Of a stretch of DNA of 64,000 bases, positions 49,087 through 56,965 are shown in pieces. The stretch's first letter is position 1; every line of letters starts with the position of its first letter. Both the position numbers and the translations under genes were made by a program. Source of the stretch: JACMOY01 sp038322575 (lineage in GTDB: Bacteria; Actinomycetota; Actinomycetes; Actinomycetales; Angustibacteraceae); assembly GCA_038322575.1 (NCBI GenBank), contig JBBQGB010000002.1:41746-105745 (forward strand). The letters run 5' to 3'. Under the pieces are notes generated by a model, which did no database searches, had not been told where the DNA came from, and worked only from the letters and a program-made list of their open reading frames with translations.

Positions 49087-49607
49087 CGTCGTTCCTCCTC
49101 CATCAGTGCGGTGAGGGCTGGCGCGGCGCGCAGCGCGGCCAGACCCTTGGACGCCTGGCTCTTGACCGTTCCACTCGAGACACCGAGCAGGTCGGCGGTC
49201 GCCGCCTCGCTCAGGTCGAGGTAGTAGCGCAGGACGACGACGGCCCGCTGCCGACGCGGCAGGGTCGCCAGCGCGGCCATGACCGCCCCGCGCAGCTCGA
49301 CCCCCAGCAGCGGCGACCCGCCCGCGCTCACGGCGTCCGGCGGGTGCGCGGACGGGGTCTCGCCCGACCACCGTCGCCGACGCCACCCCAGGTGCGCCCG
49401 GACCATCACCTGACGCAGGTAGGCCTCGGGCTCCTCGATGCGGTCCCACCGCCCGAGGCACGAGACCAGGGCGGTCTGCACGAGGTCCTCGGCGCGCTGC
49501 CAGTCCCCGGTCAGGGCGTAGCCGACCCGCAGCAGGCTGGCGGACCGCGCGGCCAGGAACTCGTCCAGGCCCACCGGCGGTGCAGCCACGTCTCCCCCTC
49601 GCGCCAT
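49083..49607 (-). CDS. ECF sigma factor, SigE family (SigE-F/TIGR02983 type)
   Basis: A 174-residue sigma factor. Region 2 shows A-R-S-A-S-L-L-R-V-G-Y-A-L-T-G-D-W-Q-R-A-E-D-L-V-Q-T-A-L, and region 4 has L-P-x-R-Q-R-A-V-V-V-L-R-Y-Y-L-D-L-S-E-A-A-T-A-D-L-L-G with V-K-S-Q-A-S-K-G-L. It directs RNA polymerase to a small regulon, possibly envelope stress. ATG 49607 has no ribosome site; GTG 49589 follows GGGGGAG closely and could be the true start. Confidence 0.88.
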   Translation of the reverse strand: MARGGDVAAPPVGLDEFLAARSASLLRVGYALTGDWQRAEDLVQTALVSCLGRWDRIEEPEAYLRQVMVRAHLGWRRRRWSGETPSAHPPDAVSAGGSPLLGVELRGAVMAALATLPRRQRAVVVLRYYLDLSEAATADLLGVSSGTVKSQASKGLAALRAAPALTALMEEERR

Positions 49608-49700
49608 GAGCCGGCGCTGATGCACCCGCTACCCGTCAGATGCGGTGGGGGCCGGTGAGGGTTGCCTCGACCCGGTCACCGTGAAGGATCGCTCACGCCA

Positions 49701-49736
49701 GGGCAGGCCCGTTCTTCCACGCTGTGGGCCTCGCCC
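49701..49736 (-). terminator. Terminator-like hairpin after acyl-CoA dehydrogenase gene
   Basis: GGGCAGGCCC (49701-49710) pairs with GGGCCTCGCCC (49726-49736) through ten pairs and one bulge, beginning at the base after the acyl-CoA dehydrogenase stop. No T-run. Confidence 0.5.
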
Positions 49737-50891
49737 CTACTTGAGCATCTGGCGGGCCATCACGATGCGCTGGATCTGGTTGGTGCCCTCGTAGATCTGG
49801 GTGATCTTGGCGTCGCGCATCATCCGCTCGAGCGGGAAGTCCTTGACGTAGCCGGCGCCGCCGAGCAGCTGGACGGCGTCGGTGGTGATCGACATCGCGA
49901 CGTCCGAGGCGTAGCACTTGGCGGCCGCACCGAAGAACGGCAGGTCGGCGTCCCCGCGCTCGCTCTTGGACGCCGCCACGTAGACCAGCTGCCGGGCCGC
50001 CTCGAGCTGCATGCCCATGTCGGCCAGCATGAACTGGATGCCCTGGAACTCGGCGACGGCCTTGCCGAACTGCTGGCGCTCCTTGACGTAGGCGAGCGCG
50101 TGGTCGAGGGCGCCCTGCGCGATCCCGACCGCCTGGGCGCCGATGGTGACCCGGGTGTGGTCGAGGGTCTGCAGCGCGATCTGCAGGCCCTTGCCCCGCT
50201 CGCCGACCAGCCGGTCGCCCGGGATGCGGCAGTCCTCGAAGTGCAGCTCGCGGGTCGGGCTGCCCTTGATGCCGAGCTTGCGCTCGGGCTCACCGAACGT
50301 GAACCCCGCGTCGGCCTTCTCGACGACGAACGCGCTGATGCCGTGGCCCCGCGGTGCGTCCGGGTCGGTGACCGCGAGCACCGTGTAGAAGTCGCTGATG
50401 CCGGCGTTGGTGATCCAGGACTTCTGCCCGTTCAGCACGAAGTCGTCGCCGTCCGGCGTCGCCCTGCAGCGCATGGCCGCGGTGTCGCTGCCGGCCTCGC
50501 GCTCGGACAGGCCGTAGCTGAACATCGACTCGCCGCTGGCGACCGCCGGCAGGTAGCGGGCCTTGACGTCCTCGGACGCAGCCAGCATCAGCGGCATCGT
50601 GCCCAGCTTGTTGACGGCGGGGATCAGCGAGGACGACGCGCAGCCCCGAGCGACCTCCTCGATGACGATGCAGGTCGCGAGCGCGTCCGCGCCGGCGCCG
50701 CCGTACTGCTCGGGGATGTGCGGGGCGTGAAAGTCGCCGGCCCGCAGCGCCTCGTAGGACTCGTGGGGGAACACGCCCTTGTCGTCGACGTCGGCAGCGT
50801 GCGGCGCGACCTTCGCCCGGACGACGTCGCGCACCGCCTCGCGCAGCGCCTCGTGGTCGTCGCTGATCTTGAACAGGTCGAAGGAGGTCAC
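49737..50891 (-). CDS. Acyl-CoA dehydrogenase
   Basis: A 384-residue FAD enzyme of normal length that oxidises an acyl-CoA to the 2-enoyl-CoA. Family motifs are F-S-Y-G-L-S-E-R-E-A-G-S-D, W-I-T-N-A-G, G-F-T-F-G-E-P-E-R-K-L-G-I-K-G-S-P-T-R, Q-L-L-G-G-A-G-Y and, near the C-terminus, I-Y-E-G-T-N-Q-I-Q-R with catalytic Glu368. The substrate chain is not evident. It follows the LLM oxidoreductase by 21 bases on the same strand. Confidence 0.94.
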   Translation of the reverse strand: MTSFDLFKISDDHEALREAVRDVVRAKVAPHAADVDDKGVFPHESYEALRAGDFHAPHIPEQYGGAGADALATCIVIEEVARGCASSSLIPAVNKLGTMPLMLAASEDVKARYLPAVASGESMFSYGLSEREAGSDTAAMRCRATPDGDDFVLNGQKSWITNAGISDFYTVLAVTDPDAPRGHGISAFVVEKADAGFTFGEPERKLGIKGSPTRELHFEDCRIPGDRLVGERGKGLQIALQTLDHTRVTIGAQAVGIAQGALDHALAYVKERQQFGKAVAEFQGIQFMLADMGMQLEAARQLVYVAASKSERGDADLPFFGAAAKCYASDVAMSITTDAVQLLGGAGYVKDFPLERMMRDAKITQIYEGTNQIQRIVMARQMLK

Positions 50892-50912
50892 GGCTGCGAT
50901 GTTACCCGCGGG

Positions 50913-51902
50913 TCACAGCAGGGCCGGGGCCACCTCGCGCTCGAACAGCTCGATGCCCGACCGGTCGTACGCCGCCTCGGCGAAGTAGCAGATCGCGTAC
51001 GTCATGCCCTGGGCCTGCAGGCCCTGCAGCGCCTCGGCGACCTGCTCGGGCGTGCCCACCGCGGGGCCGGTGCGGAACGACTCGACCGTCGCCTCGACCT
51101 GGTCGGCCGGCAGCACCTTCGTGTAGTGGTCGCGGATCCAGCCGAGCCGCTGCTGCACCTCGGCGTCGTCGCGGCCGATCACCACGTTGTAGTTGGCCGA
51201 GCGGGTGATGGCGTCGAAGTCGGTGCCGACGTCGCGGCAGTGCCCGGCGAGGATCTCGGACTTGTGGGCGAAGCCCTCGGGCGAGCCGTCGAAGTTGGTG
51301 TACGCCGCGTGCTGGGCGGCGATGCGCAGGGTCTTCTTCTCGCCGCCCCCGGCGACCCACAGCGGGATGCCGCCGGGCTGCAGGGGCAGCGGGCGGCAGA
51401 TCGCGCCGTCCACCTGGTAGTGCTGGCCGGCCAGGGTGGCGGTGCCGTTCTGCCACAGCTGGCGCATGATCTGCACTCCCTCGTCCAGCGCCGCGATCCG
51501 CTGGCCGGCGGTCGGGAAGCCGTAGCCGTAGGCCCGCCACTCGTGCTCGTACCAGCCCGCGCCGATCCCCATCTCGACCCGGCCGCCGCTGATCACGTCG
51601 ATCGTCGCGGCCACCTTGGCCAGGTAGGCGGGGTTGCGGTACGCCATGCAGGTGCACATCTGCCCGAGGCGCACCCGGCTGGTCGAGGCCGCCAGGGCCG
51701 CCATCAGCGTCCACGCCTCGTGGGTGGCCTCCTCGCTCGGCACCGGCACCGTGTGGAAGTGGTCGTAGACCCACACCGACTCCCACACACGGCCGTCGTC
51801 GGCGGCCTTGGCGACGGCGTGCATCGCGGCCCACTGCTCGGCGGGGTCGATGCCGGCGAGGTCCAGCCGCCAGCCCTGGGGCACGAAGAGTCCGAAGCGC
51901 AT
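50913..51902 (-). CDS. LLM class F420-type oxidoreductase
   Basis: A 329-residue luciferase-like TIM-barrel protein. Typical segments are M-R-F-G-L-F-V-P-Q-G, V-W-V-Y-D-H-F-H-T-V-P, the V-R-L-G-Q-M-C-T-C-M-A-Y-R-N-P-A-Y-L-A-K strand, S-G-G-R-V-E-M-G-I-G-A-G-W-Y-E-x-E and L-W-V-A-G-G-G-E-K-K-T-L-R. The family in actinobacteria usually binds F420, though FMN cannot be ruled out. The window's own cofD-cofE genes make F420 use plausible. Substrate unknown. Divergent from ugd (42 bases). Confidence 0.88.
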   Translation of the reverse strand: MRFGLFVPQGWRLDLAGIDPAEQWAAMHAVAKAADDGRVWESVWVYDHFHTVPVPSEEATHEAWTLMAALAASTSRVRLGQMCTCMAYRNPAYLAKVAATIDVISGGRVEMGIGAGWYEHEWRAYGYGFPTAGQRIAALDEGVQIMRQLWQNGTATLAGQHYQVDGAICRPLPLQPGGIPLWVAGGGEKKTLRIAAQHAAYTNFDGSPEGFAHKSEILAGHCRDVGTDFDAITRSANYNVVIGRDDAEVQQRLGWIRDHYTKVLPADQVEATVESFRTGPAVGTPEQVAEALQGLQAQGMTYAICYFAEAAYDRSGIELFEREVAPALL

Positions 51903-51931
51903 GGCCGCAGGCTACGACGTCTTTGGCCCGG

Positions 51932-51937
51932 TACGCT
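51932..51937 (+). promoter_or_regulatory. Candidate -10 (TACGCT) for leaderless ugd
   Basis: TACGCT lies seven bases before the ugd ATG, within the short gap shared with the divergent oxidoreductase gene. No ribosome site is seen. Confidence 0.45.
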
Positions 51938-51944
51938 CCCCCGC

Positions 51945-53279
51945 ATGTCTCTGCGCCTCTCCGTCATCGGCACCGGCTACCTCGGTGCGGTTCACGCCGC
52001 CGCCATGGTCGAGCTCGGCCACGAGGTGGTGGCCGTCGACGTCGACCAGGCCAAGATCGACCTCCTGGCCTCGGGGCGGGCGCCGTTCTTCGAGCCGGGC
52101 CTGCCCGAGCTGCTCGCGAAGGCGATGGCCACCGGCCGCCTGACCTTCACCACCGACTACGCCCTCGCCGCCGACGCCGACGTCCACTTCCTGTGCGTCG
52201 GGACGCCGCAGCGCGCCGGCGAGTTCGCGGCCGACCTGCGCTACGTCGACGCCGCGTTCGGCGAGCTCGCCAAGCACCTGCGCAAGCCGACCCTGCTGGT
52301 CGGCAAGTCGACCGTGCCGGTGGGCACCGCCGCGCGGCTGGCCGAGATGGCCCGCACCGTCGCCCCGGCCGGCGAGGAGGTCATGCTGGCCTGGAACCCC
52401 GAGTTCCTGCGCGAGGGCTTCGCCGTCAAGGACACCCTGCACCCCGACCGCCTGGTCTACGGCGTCGAGGCGGGCCCGCGCGGCGAGCGGGCGCGCGACC
52501 TGCTCGACCAGGTGTACGCCGCGACCATCGCCGAGGGCACGCCGCGCATCGTCACGGACTACGCCACCGCCGAGCTCGTCAAGGTGGCCGCGAACTCGTT
52601 CCTGGCCACCAAGATCTCGTTCATCAACGCCATGTCGGAGGTGTGCGAGGCCGCCGGCGCCGACGTCACCGCCCTCGCCGACGCCATCGGGCACGACGAG
52701 CGGATCGGCCGCAAGTTCCTGGGCGCCGGCGTGGGCTTCGGTGGCGGCTGCCTGCCCAAGGACATCCGCGCGTTCATGGCGCGGGCCGGCGAGCTCGGCG
52801 CCGACCAGGCGCTGACCTTCCTGCGCGAGGTCGACGCGATCAACATGCGCCGCCGCGCGCGGATGGTCGAGATCGCCCGCGAGCAGTGCGGCGGCGGGTT
52901 CATCGGCAGGCGCGTGGCCGTCCTCGGCGCCGCCTTCAAGCCCGACAGCGACGACACCCGCGACTCGCCCGCGCTCTCGATCGCTGCCCAGGTGCGGCTG
53001 CAGGGTGCCCACGTGACGGTGCACGACCCGGAGGCGATGGCCAACGCCAAGCGCGCGTGGCCCGACCTGTCGTTCGCCGAGTCGGCGATGGCCGCCATGG
53101 ACGGCGCGCACGTCGTGCTGCACCTGACCGAGTGGCGCGAGTACCGCGACATCGACGTGGTCGCCGCGGGCGAGGTCGTGGCGGTCAAGCGCATCGTGGA
53201 CGGCCGCAACGCCCTGGACGGTCAGCGCTGGCGCGACGCCGGCTGGGCCTACCGCGCCCTGGGCCGCCCGCAGACGTGA
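51945..53279 (+). CDS. ugd: UDP-glucose/GDP-mannose 6-dehydrogenase
   Basis: A 444-residue enzyme that oxidises a nucleotide sugar to the uronic acid in two NAD-dependent steps. G-T-G-Y-L-G (9-14) binds NAD, S-T-V-P-V-G-T and N-P-E-F-L-R-E-G (151-158) follow, K-V-A-A-N-S-F-L-A-T-K-I-S-F-I-N is intact, and catalytic Cys269 stands in G-F-G-G-G-C-L-P-K-D. UDP-glucose is the more likely substrate. It may supply glucuronate for the envelope glycans. The CoA-binding gene overlaps its stop. Confidence 0.93.
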   Translation: MSLRLSVIGTGYLGAVHAAAMVELGHEVVAVDVDQAKIDLLASGRAPFFEPGLPELLAKAMATGRLTFTTDYALAADADVHFLCVGTPQRAGEFAADLRYVDAAFGELAKHLRKPTLLVGKSTVPVGTAARLAEMARTVAPAGEEVMLAWNPEFLREGFAVKDTLHPDRLVYGVEAGPRGERARDLLDQVYAATIAEGTPRIVTDYATAELVKVAANSFLATKISFINAMSEVCEAAGADVTALADAIGHDERIGRKFLGAGVGFGGGCLPKDIRAFMARAGELGADQALTFLREVDAINMRRRARMVEIAREQCGGGFIGRRVAVLGAAFKPDSDDTRDSPALSIAAQVRLQGAHVTVHDPEAMANAKRAWPDLSFAESAMAAMDGAHVVLHLTEWREYRDIDVVAAGEVVAVKRIVDGRNALDGQRWRDAGWAYRALGRPQT

Positions 53280-53731
53280 GCGACGGCGGTGGCCACGTCA
53301 ACGACGAGGCCGTGGTCCGTCGGCTGCTGACGACGCCCGCCACCTGGGCGGTCGTCGGCCTGTCGGCCAACCGCTCGCGCACCGCGTACGGCGTCGCCGC
53401 GTGGATGCGCACCGCGCTCGGTCTGCGGCTGGTTCCCGTCAACCCCCGCGGTGAGGGCGTCTTCGACGAGCTCGGGTTCCGTTCTCTCGCAGCGGTTCCG
53501 GACGGCGAGCCGGTCGCCGTCGTCGACTGCTTCGTCAACAGCCGCCGGGTCGGCGAGGTGGTCGACCAGGCGGTCGCCGAGCGCGACCGGCTCGGAATCG
53601 GCGCGGTGTGGCTGCAGCTCGGCGTGGTCGACGAGGCCGCCGCTGCGCGCGCCCGGGCCGCGGGGCTGGACGTCGTGATGAACACCTGCCCGCACATCGA
53701 GGCACCGCGCCTCGGGATCGCCCCCGCCTGA
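53276..53731 (+). CDS. CoA-binding domain protein (YccU-like)
   Basis: A 151-residue Rossmann-fold protein. W-A-V-V-G-L-S-A-N-R-S-R-T-A-Y-G-V-A and V-P-V-N-P-R-G-E form the CoA-binding half; V-D-C-F-V-N-S-R-R-V and A-V-W-L-Q-L-G-V-V-D-E-A-A follow, and V-V-M-N-T-C-P-x-I-E ends the domain, all usual for YccU proteins. The length is typical. Biological role unknown. The GTG overlaps the ugd stop (GTGA). Confidence 0.88.
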   Translation: MSDGGGHVNDEAVVRRLLTTPATWAVVGLSANRSRTAYGVAAWMRTALGLRLVPVNPRGEGVFDELGFRSLAAVPDGEPVAVVDCFVNSRRVGEVVDQAVAERDRLGIGAVWLQLGVVDEAAAARARAAGLDVVMNTCPHIEAPRLGIAPA

Positions 53732-53740
53732 GCGCGCTGC

Positions 53741-54712
53741 TCAGCGGCCCGCGTGCGGGTGGCGCACCAGCCAGCCGGCCCACGCGGACACCACCATCTC
53801 GCGCAGGTCGTGCTGCGCCGTCCAGCCCAGGCGGTCCCGGATGGCGTCGACCGAGGCGACGGTGCGCGGCGGGTCGCCCGGGCGGCGCGCGACGACGTCC
53901 GGGGTCACGTCCAGCCCGGTCACCTCGCCGACCATGGCCAGCACCTCGAGCACCGAGGCGCCCTCACCGCGCCCGACGTTGAGCCGCAACGACTCCCCGT
54001 CGGCGATCAGGTGGGCGACGGCGGCGCGGTGCGCGTCGGCGATGTCGGAGACGTGGACGTAGTCGCGCACGCAGGTGCCGTCCGGCGTCGGGTAGTCGTC
54101 GCCGAACACCTTGGGCCGCTCGCGCGCGGTGAGCCGCTCGAACACCATCGGGATCAGGTTGAGCACCTCGGGGTCGCCGAGCTCGGCGGTGGCGGCGCCC
54201 GCGACGTTGAAGTAGCGCAGGCACACCGACCGGACGCCGTGGGCGGCCTCGGCGTCGACCGCGAGCCACTCACCCACCACCTTGGTCTGCCCGTAGGGCG
54301 ACTCGGGCTCCAGGTGGGTCTTCTCGGTGACCAGGGCCGTCTCGGGCGCGCCGTAGGCGGCTGCCGAGGACGAGAACACGAAGCGCCGCACGTCAGCCGC
54401 CCGCATGGCCTCCATCAGCTCGAGCTGCCCCAGCACGTTCTGGCGGTAGTAGTAGTACGGGTCGGCGACGCTCTCACCGACCTGCTTCTTGGCCGCGATG
54501 TGGACGACGCCCTGGACGTCGTGCTCGGCCAGGGTGCGGTCGACCGCCGGGCGGTCGAGCAGCGACGCGCGCACGAGGGGGACGTCGCCGACGCGCGCGG
54601 CGTCGCCCGTCGACAGGTCGTCGAGGACCACGACGTCGATGCCGTCCTCGCGCAGCGACCGCACCACGTGCGCCCCGATGTAGCCCGCCCCGCCCGTCAC
54701 CAGCCACGTCAT
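53741..54712 (-). CDS. galE: UDP-glucose 4-epimerase
   Basis: A 323-residue short-chain epimerase. NAD-binding G-G-A-G-Y-I-G is at residues 7-13; S-S-S-A-A-A-Y-G, catalytic Y-G-Q-T-K (Tyr140, Lys144) and the substrate loop Y-F-N-V-A-G-A are present, with Y-P-T-P-D-G-T-C-V-R-D-Y-V-H-V-S-D as a diagnostic GalE segment. It interconverts UDP-glucose and UDP-galactose for glycan synthesis. It follows purE by 10 bases on the same strand. Confidence 0.94.
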   Translation of the reverse strand: MTWLVTGGAGYIGAHVVRSLREDGIDVVVLDDLSTGDAARVGDVPLVRASLLDRPAVDRTLAEHDVQGVVHIAAKKQVGESVADPYYYYRQNVLGQLELMEAMRAADVRRFVFSSSAAAYGAPETALVTEKTHLEPESPYGQTKVVGEWLAVDAEAAHGVRSVCLRYFNVAGAATAELGDPEVLNLIPMVFERLTARERPKVFGDDYPTPDGTCVRDYVHVSDIADAHRAAVAHLIADGESLRLNVGRGEGASVLEVLAMVGEVTGLDVTPDVVARRPGDPPRTVASVDAIRDRLGWTAQHDLREMVVSAWAGWLVRHPHAGR

Positions 54713-54722
54713 GACGAGGAAC

Positions 54723-55250
54723 CTACCGGCCCGCGGCGGGCCCGAAACCGGTCGAGCGACCGCGCCGACCGCGCAGCCGCTCGCCCTTGGCGGTGGCCTC
54801 GGCGTTGAGCGCGGCCTGGAAGTCGACCATCCGGGCGAGCAGCCCGTCGTCCGAGGTCGCCAGGATCCGGACGGCGAGCAGCCCGGCGTTGCGCGCGCCG
54901 CCGACCGCGACGGTCGCCACGGGGACGCCGGCCGGCATCTGCACGATCGACAGCAGCGAGTCCAGGCCGTCCAGCTGCGCCAGCGGCACCGGGACGCCGA
55001 TCACCGGCAGCGGCGTGACCGCGGCCAGCATGCCGGGCAGGTGCGCCGCGCCTCCGGCTCCCGCGACCAGCACCCGCAGACCACGGGCAGCCGCGCCCTC
55101 GCCGTACGCGACCATCTCGCGCGGCATCCGGTGGGCCGAGACGACGTCGACCTCGGTCTGGACGTCGAACTCCTCGAGCGCCGTGACCGCGGCCTCCATA
55201 ACCGGCCAGTCCGAGTCACTGCCCATGACGACACCCACGCGTGCGCTCAC
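54723..55250 (-). CDS. purE: N5-carboxyaminoimidazole ribonucleotide mutase
   Basis: A 175-residue class I PurE that converts N5-CAIR to CAIR in purine synthesis. V-V-M-G-S-D-S-D-W-P-V-M near the start, S-A-H-R-M-P with the catalytic histidine, and A-G-A-G-G-A-A-H-L-P-G-M-L are the family motifs. A ~20-residue basic tail is longer than usual. The GTG start overlaps the purK stop (GTGA), so purK-purE is a translationally coupled pair. Confidence 0.95.
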   Translation of the reverse strand: MSARVGVVMGSDSDWPVMEAAVTALEEFDVQTEVDVVSAHRMPREMVAYGEGAAARGLRVLVAGAGGAAHLPGMLAAVTPLPVIGVPVPLAQLDGLDSLLSIVQMPAGVPVATVAVGGARNAGLLAVRILATSDDGLLARMVDFQAALNAEATAKGERLRGRRGRSTGFGPAAGR

Positions 55251-56419
55251 TCGGTCACCACTCCCTGGATGAAGTCGGCTGCGTGCCGGGCTCGCGCACG
55301 CAGGTCGTCGAGGTCGTCGCCGCTGACGGTGACGTGGCCGATCTTGCGGCCGGGCCGAACGCCCTTGCCGTACAGGTGCACCTTCAGCGCCGGATCGTGC
55401 GCGAGCACGTGCAGGTAGGTGCGGTAGAGGTCGGGGTAGTCGCCACCCAGCACGTTGGCCATCACGGTCCAGCGCGCCCGCGGCCGGGTGTCGCCGAGCG
55501 GCAGGTCGAGCACCGCCCGCAGGTGCTGCTCGAACTGGCTGGTGACCGAACCCTCGATGGTCCAGTGGCCGCTGTTGTGCGGCCGCATGGCGAGCTCGTT
55601 GACCACGAACCTGTCCGCCGTCTCGAACAGCTCGACGGCCATCACCCCCGTGACGTCCAGCTCGCCGGCGATGCGCAGCGCCGCCTCGGTCACCTCGGCG
55701 GCGCGGTCCGGCGACAGACCCGGTGCCGGGGCGAGCACCTCGGTGCAGATGCCGTCGACCTGCACGGTCTCGACCACCGGCCAGGCCGCCGCCTGGCCCA
55801 TCGGGCTGCGGGCCACCAGCACCGCGAGCTCGCGGACGAACGCGACCCGCTCCTCCGCCAGCAGCCGTTCACCGGGACCGAGGCGCCCGAACCAGTCCGC
55901 GGCCTCGGCGGCGTCGGCGACGACCCGTACCCCCTTGCCGTCGTACCCGCCGCGCGGGGTCTTCAGCACCACCGGCCACCCGGTGGTCCCGGCGAAGTCG
56001 GCGAGCTCGCCGGCGTCGGCGACCAGCGCCCAGCGCGGGCACGGCACGCCCAGCCGCTCGAGCCGGGCCCGCATGACGCCCTTGTCCTGCGCGTGCAGCA
56101 GCGCCGCGGCGCTCGGCCGCACGACGGCACCGGAGTCCTCGAGGGCCCGCAGGTGGGCCGGGGGCACGTGCTCGTGGTCGAACGTGACCACGTCGCAGTC
56201 GCGGGCCAGGGCGAGCAGCGCGTCCAGGTCGGTGTGCGAACCCGCGGGGGCCTGTGCGACGACGAGGGCGGCGCCGTCGTCGTCCCGCTCGGCGAGCACC
56301 CGCAGCCCGAGGCTGAGGGCGGTGGCCGGCGCCTGCATCATGCGCGCGAGCTGTCCGGCCCCCACCACGCCCACCAGCGGGAAGCCCCCGGGGTGGCGCA
56401 CCGGCTCGGCTGTCGTCAC
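55247..56419 (-). CDS. purK: 5-(carboxyamino)imidazole ribonucleotide synthase
   Basis: A 390-residue ATP-grasp enzyme that carboxylates AIR to N5-CAIR using bicarbonate. It opens V-G-V-V-G-A-G-Q-L-A-R-M-M; K-T-P-R-G-G-Y-D-G-K-G is the ATP loop and M-A-V-E-L-F-E-T and V-N-E-L-A-M-R-P-H-N-S-G-H-W-T the metal/substrate region. I prefer GTG 56419 because the -10-like TAGGGT at 56427-56432 ends seven bases before it and would overlap the alternative GTG 56428. Divergent from the GtrA gene. Confidence 0.95.
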   Translation of the reverse strand: MTTAEPVRHPGGFPLVGVVGAGQLARMMQAPATALSLGLRVLAERDDDGAALVVAQAPAGSHTDLDALLALARDCDVVTFDHEHVPPAHLRALEDSGAVVRPSAAALLHAQDKGVMRARLERLGVPCPRWALVADAGELADFAGTTGWPVVLKTPRGGYDGKGVRVVADAAEAADWFGRLGPGERLLAEERVAFVRELAVLVARSPMGQAAAWPVVETVQVDGICTEVLAPAPGLSPDRAAEVTEAALRIAGELDVTGVMAVELFETADRFVVNELAMRPHNSGHWTIEGSVTSQFEQHLRAVLDLPLGDTRPRARWTVMANVLGGDYPDLYRTYLHVLAHDPALKVHLYGKGVRPGRKIGHVTVSGDDLDDLRARARHAADFIQGVVTE

Positions 56420-56426
56420 GGATCTC

Positions 56427-56444
56427 ACCCTAGCCAGTTAGCCT
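56427..56444. promoter_or_regulatory. Back-to-back leaderless promoters for purK and the GtrA gene
   Basis: TAGGGT on the minus strand (56427-56432) lies seven bases before purK GTG 56419; TAGCCT on the plus strand (56439-56444) lies eight bases before GTG 56453. The starts are 33 bases apart, so the promoters must overlap and may compete. Confidence 0.5.
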
Positions 56445-56452
56445 CTGAGACC

Positions 56453-56965
56453 GTGACCGCCGCTGCCTCCTCGCTGGTCGAGCGCGTCCGCGCCCTGATG
56501 GACGTCCTCGTGCGCGAGGTCATCAAGTTCGGTGCGGTGGGCGCGGTCGCGTTCGTCGTCGACACCGGGGTGTTCAACCTGCTGCGGTTCGGCCTCGGCG
56601 GCGGCGGGCCGCTGGAGCACAAGCCGCTGTCGGCCAAGGTGGTGTCGACGATCGCTGCGGCCGTCGTCGCGTGGCTCGGCAACCGGTTCTGGACCTTCCG
56701 GCACCGCCGCCGCGCCTCGGCCCAGCGCGAGCTGGTGCTGTTCTTCTTCTTCAACGCCGTGGGGCTCGCGATCGCGTTGGCCTGCTTGGGTTTCAGCCAC
56801 TACGTTCTCGACCTGCGCTCGGCGCTCGCCGACAACGTGTCGGCCAACGGCGTCGGTCTGGTGCTCGGCACGCTGTTCCGGTTCTGGGCCTACCGCCGCT
56901 TCGTCTTCAACGCCGAGCTGGCGCAGACGCAGGACGTCGAGCCCGAGGTCACCCGGCCTCGCTGA
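56453..56965 (+). CDS. GtrA family membrane protein
   Basis: A 170-residue protein with four hydrophobic helices. V-I-K-F-G-A-V-G-A-V-A-F-V-V-D-T-G-V-F-N, N-R-F-W-T-F-R-H and F-R-F-W-A-Y-R-R-F-V-F are the GtrA signature. GtrA proteins are thought to flip undecaprenyl-phosphate-linked sugars in glycan decoration. It could serve the polyprenyl-linked sugar made by the 23.6-kb gene, though they are far apart. The last 17 bases overlap the end of the histidine-kinase gene on the other strand. Confidence 0.9.
   Translation: MTAAASSLVERVRALMDVLVREVIKFGAVGAVAFVVDTGVFNLLRFGLGGGGPLEHKPLSAKVVSTIAAAVVAWLGNRFWTFRHRRRASAQRELVLFFFFNAVGLAIALACLGFSHYVLDLRSALADNVSANGVGLVLGTLFRFWAYRRFVFNAELAQTQDVEPEVTRPR

Noticed and set aside
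49662..53279. A 1205-codon plus-strand open frame through the acyl-CoA dehydrogenase and LLM genes into ugd
   Set aside because: The first ~760 codons are antisense to two clear enzymes and low in complexity (His, Gly, Arg, Val rich). Only the part from ATG 51945 is the real ugd gene.
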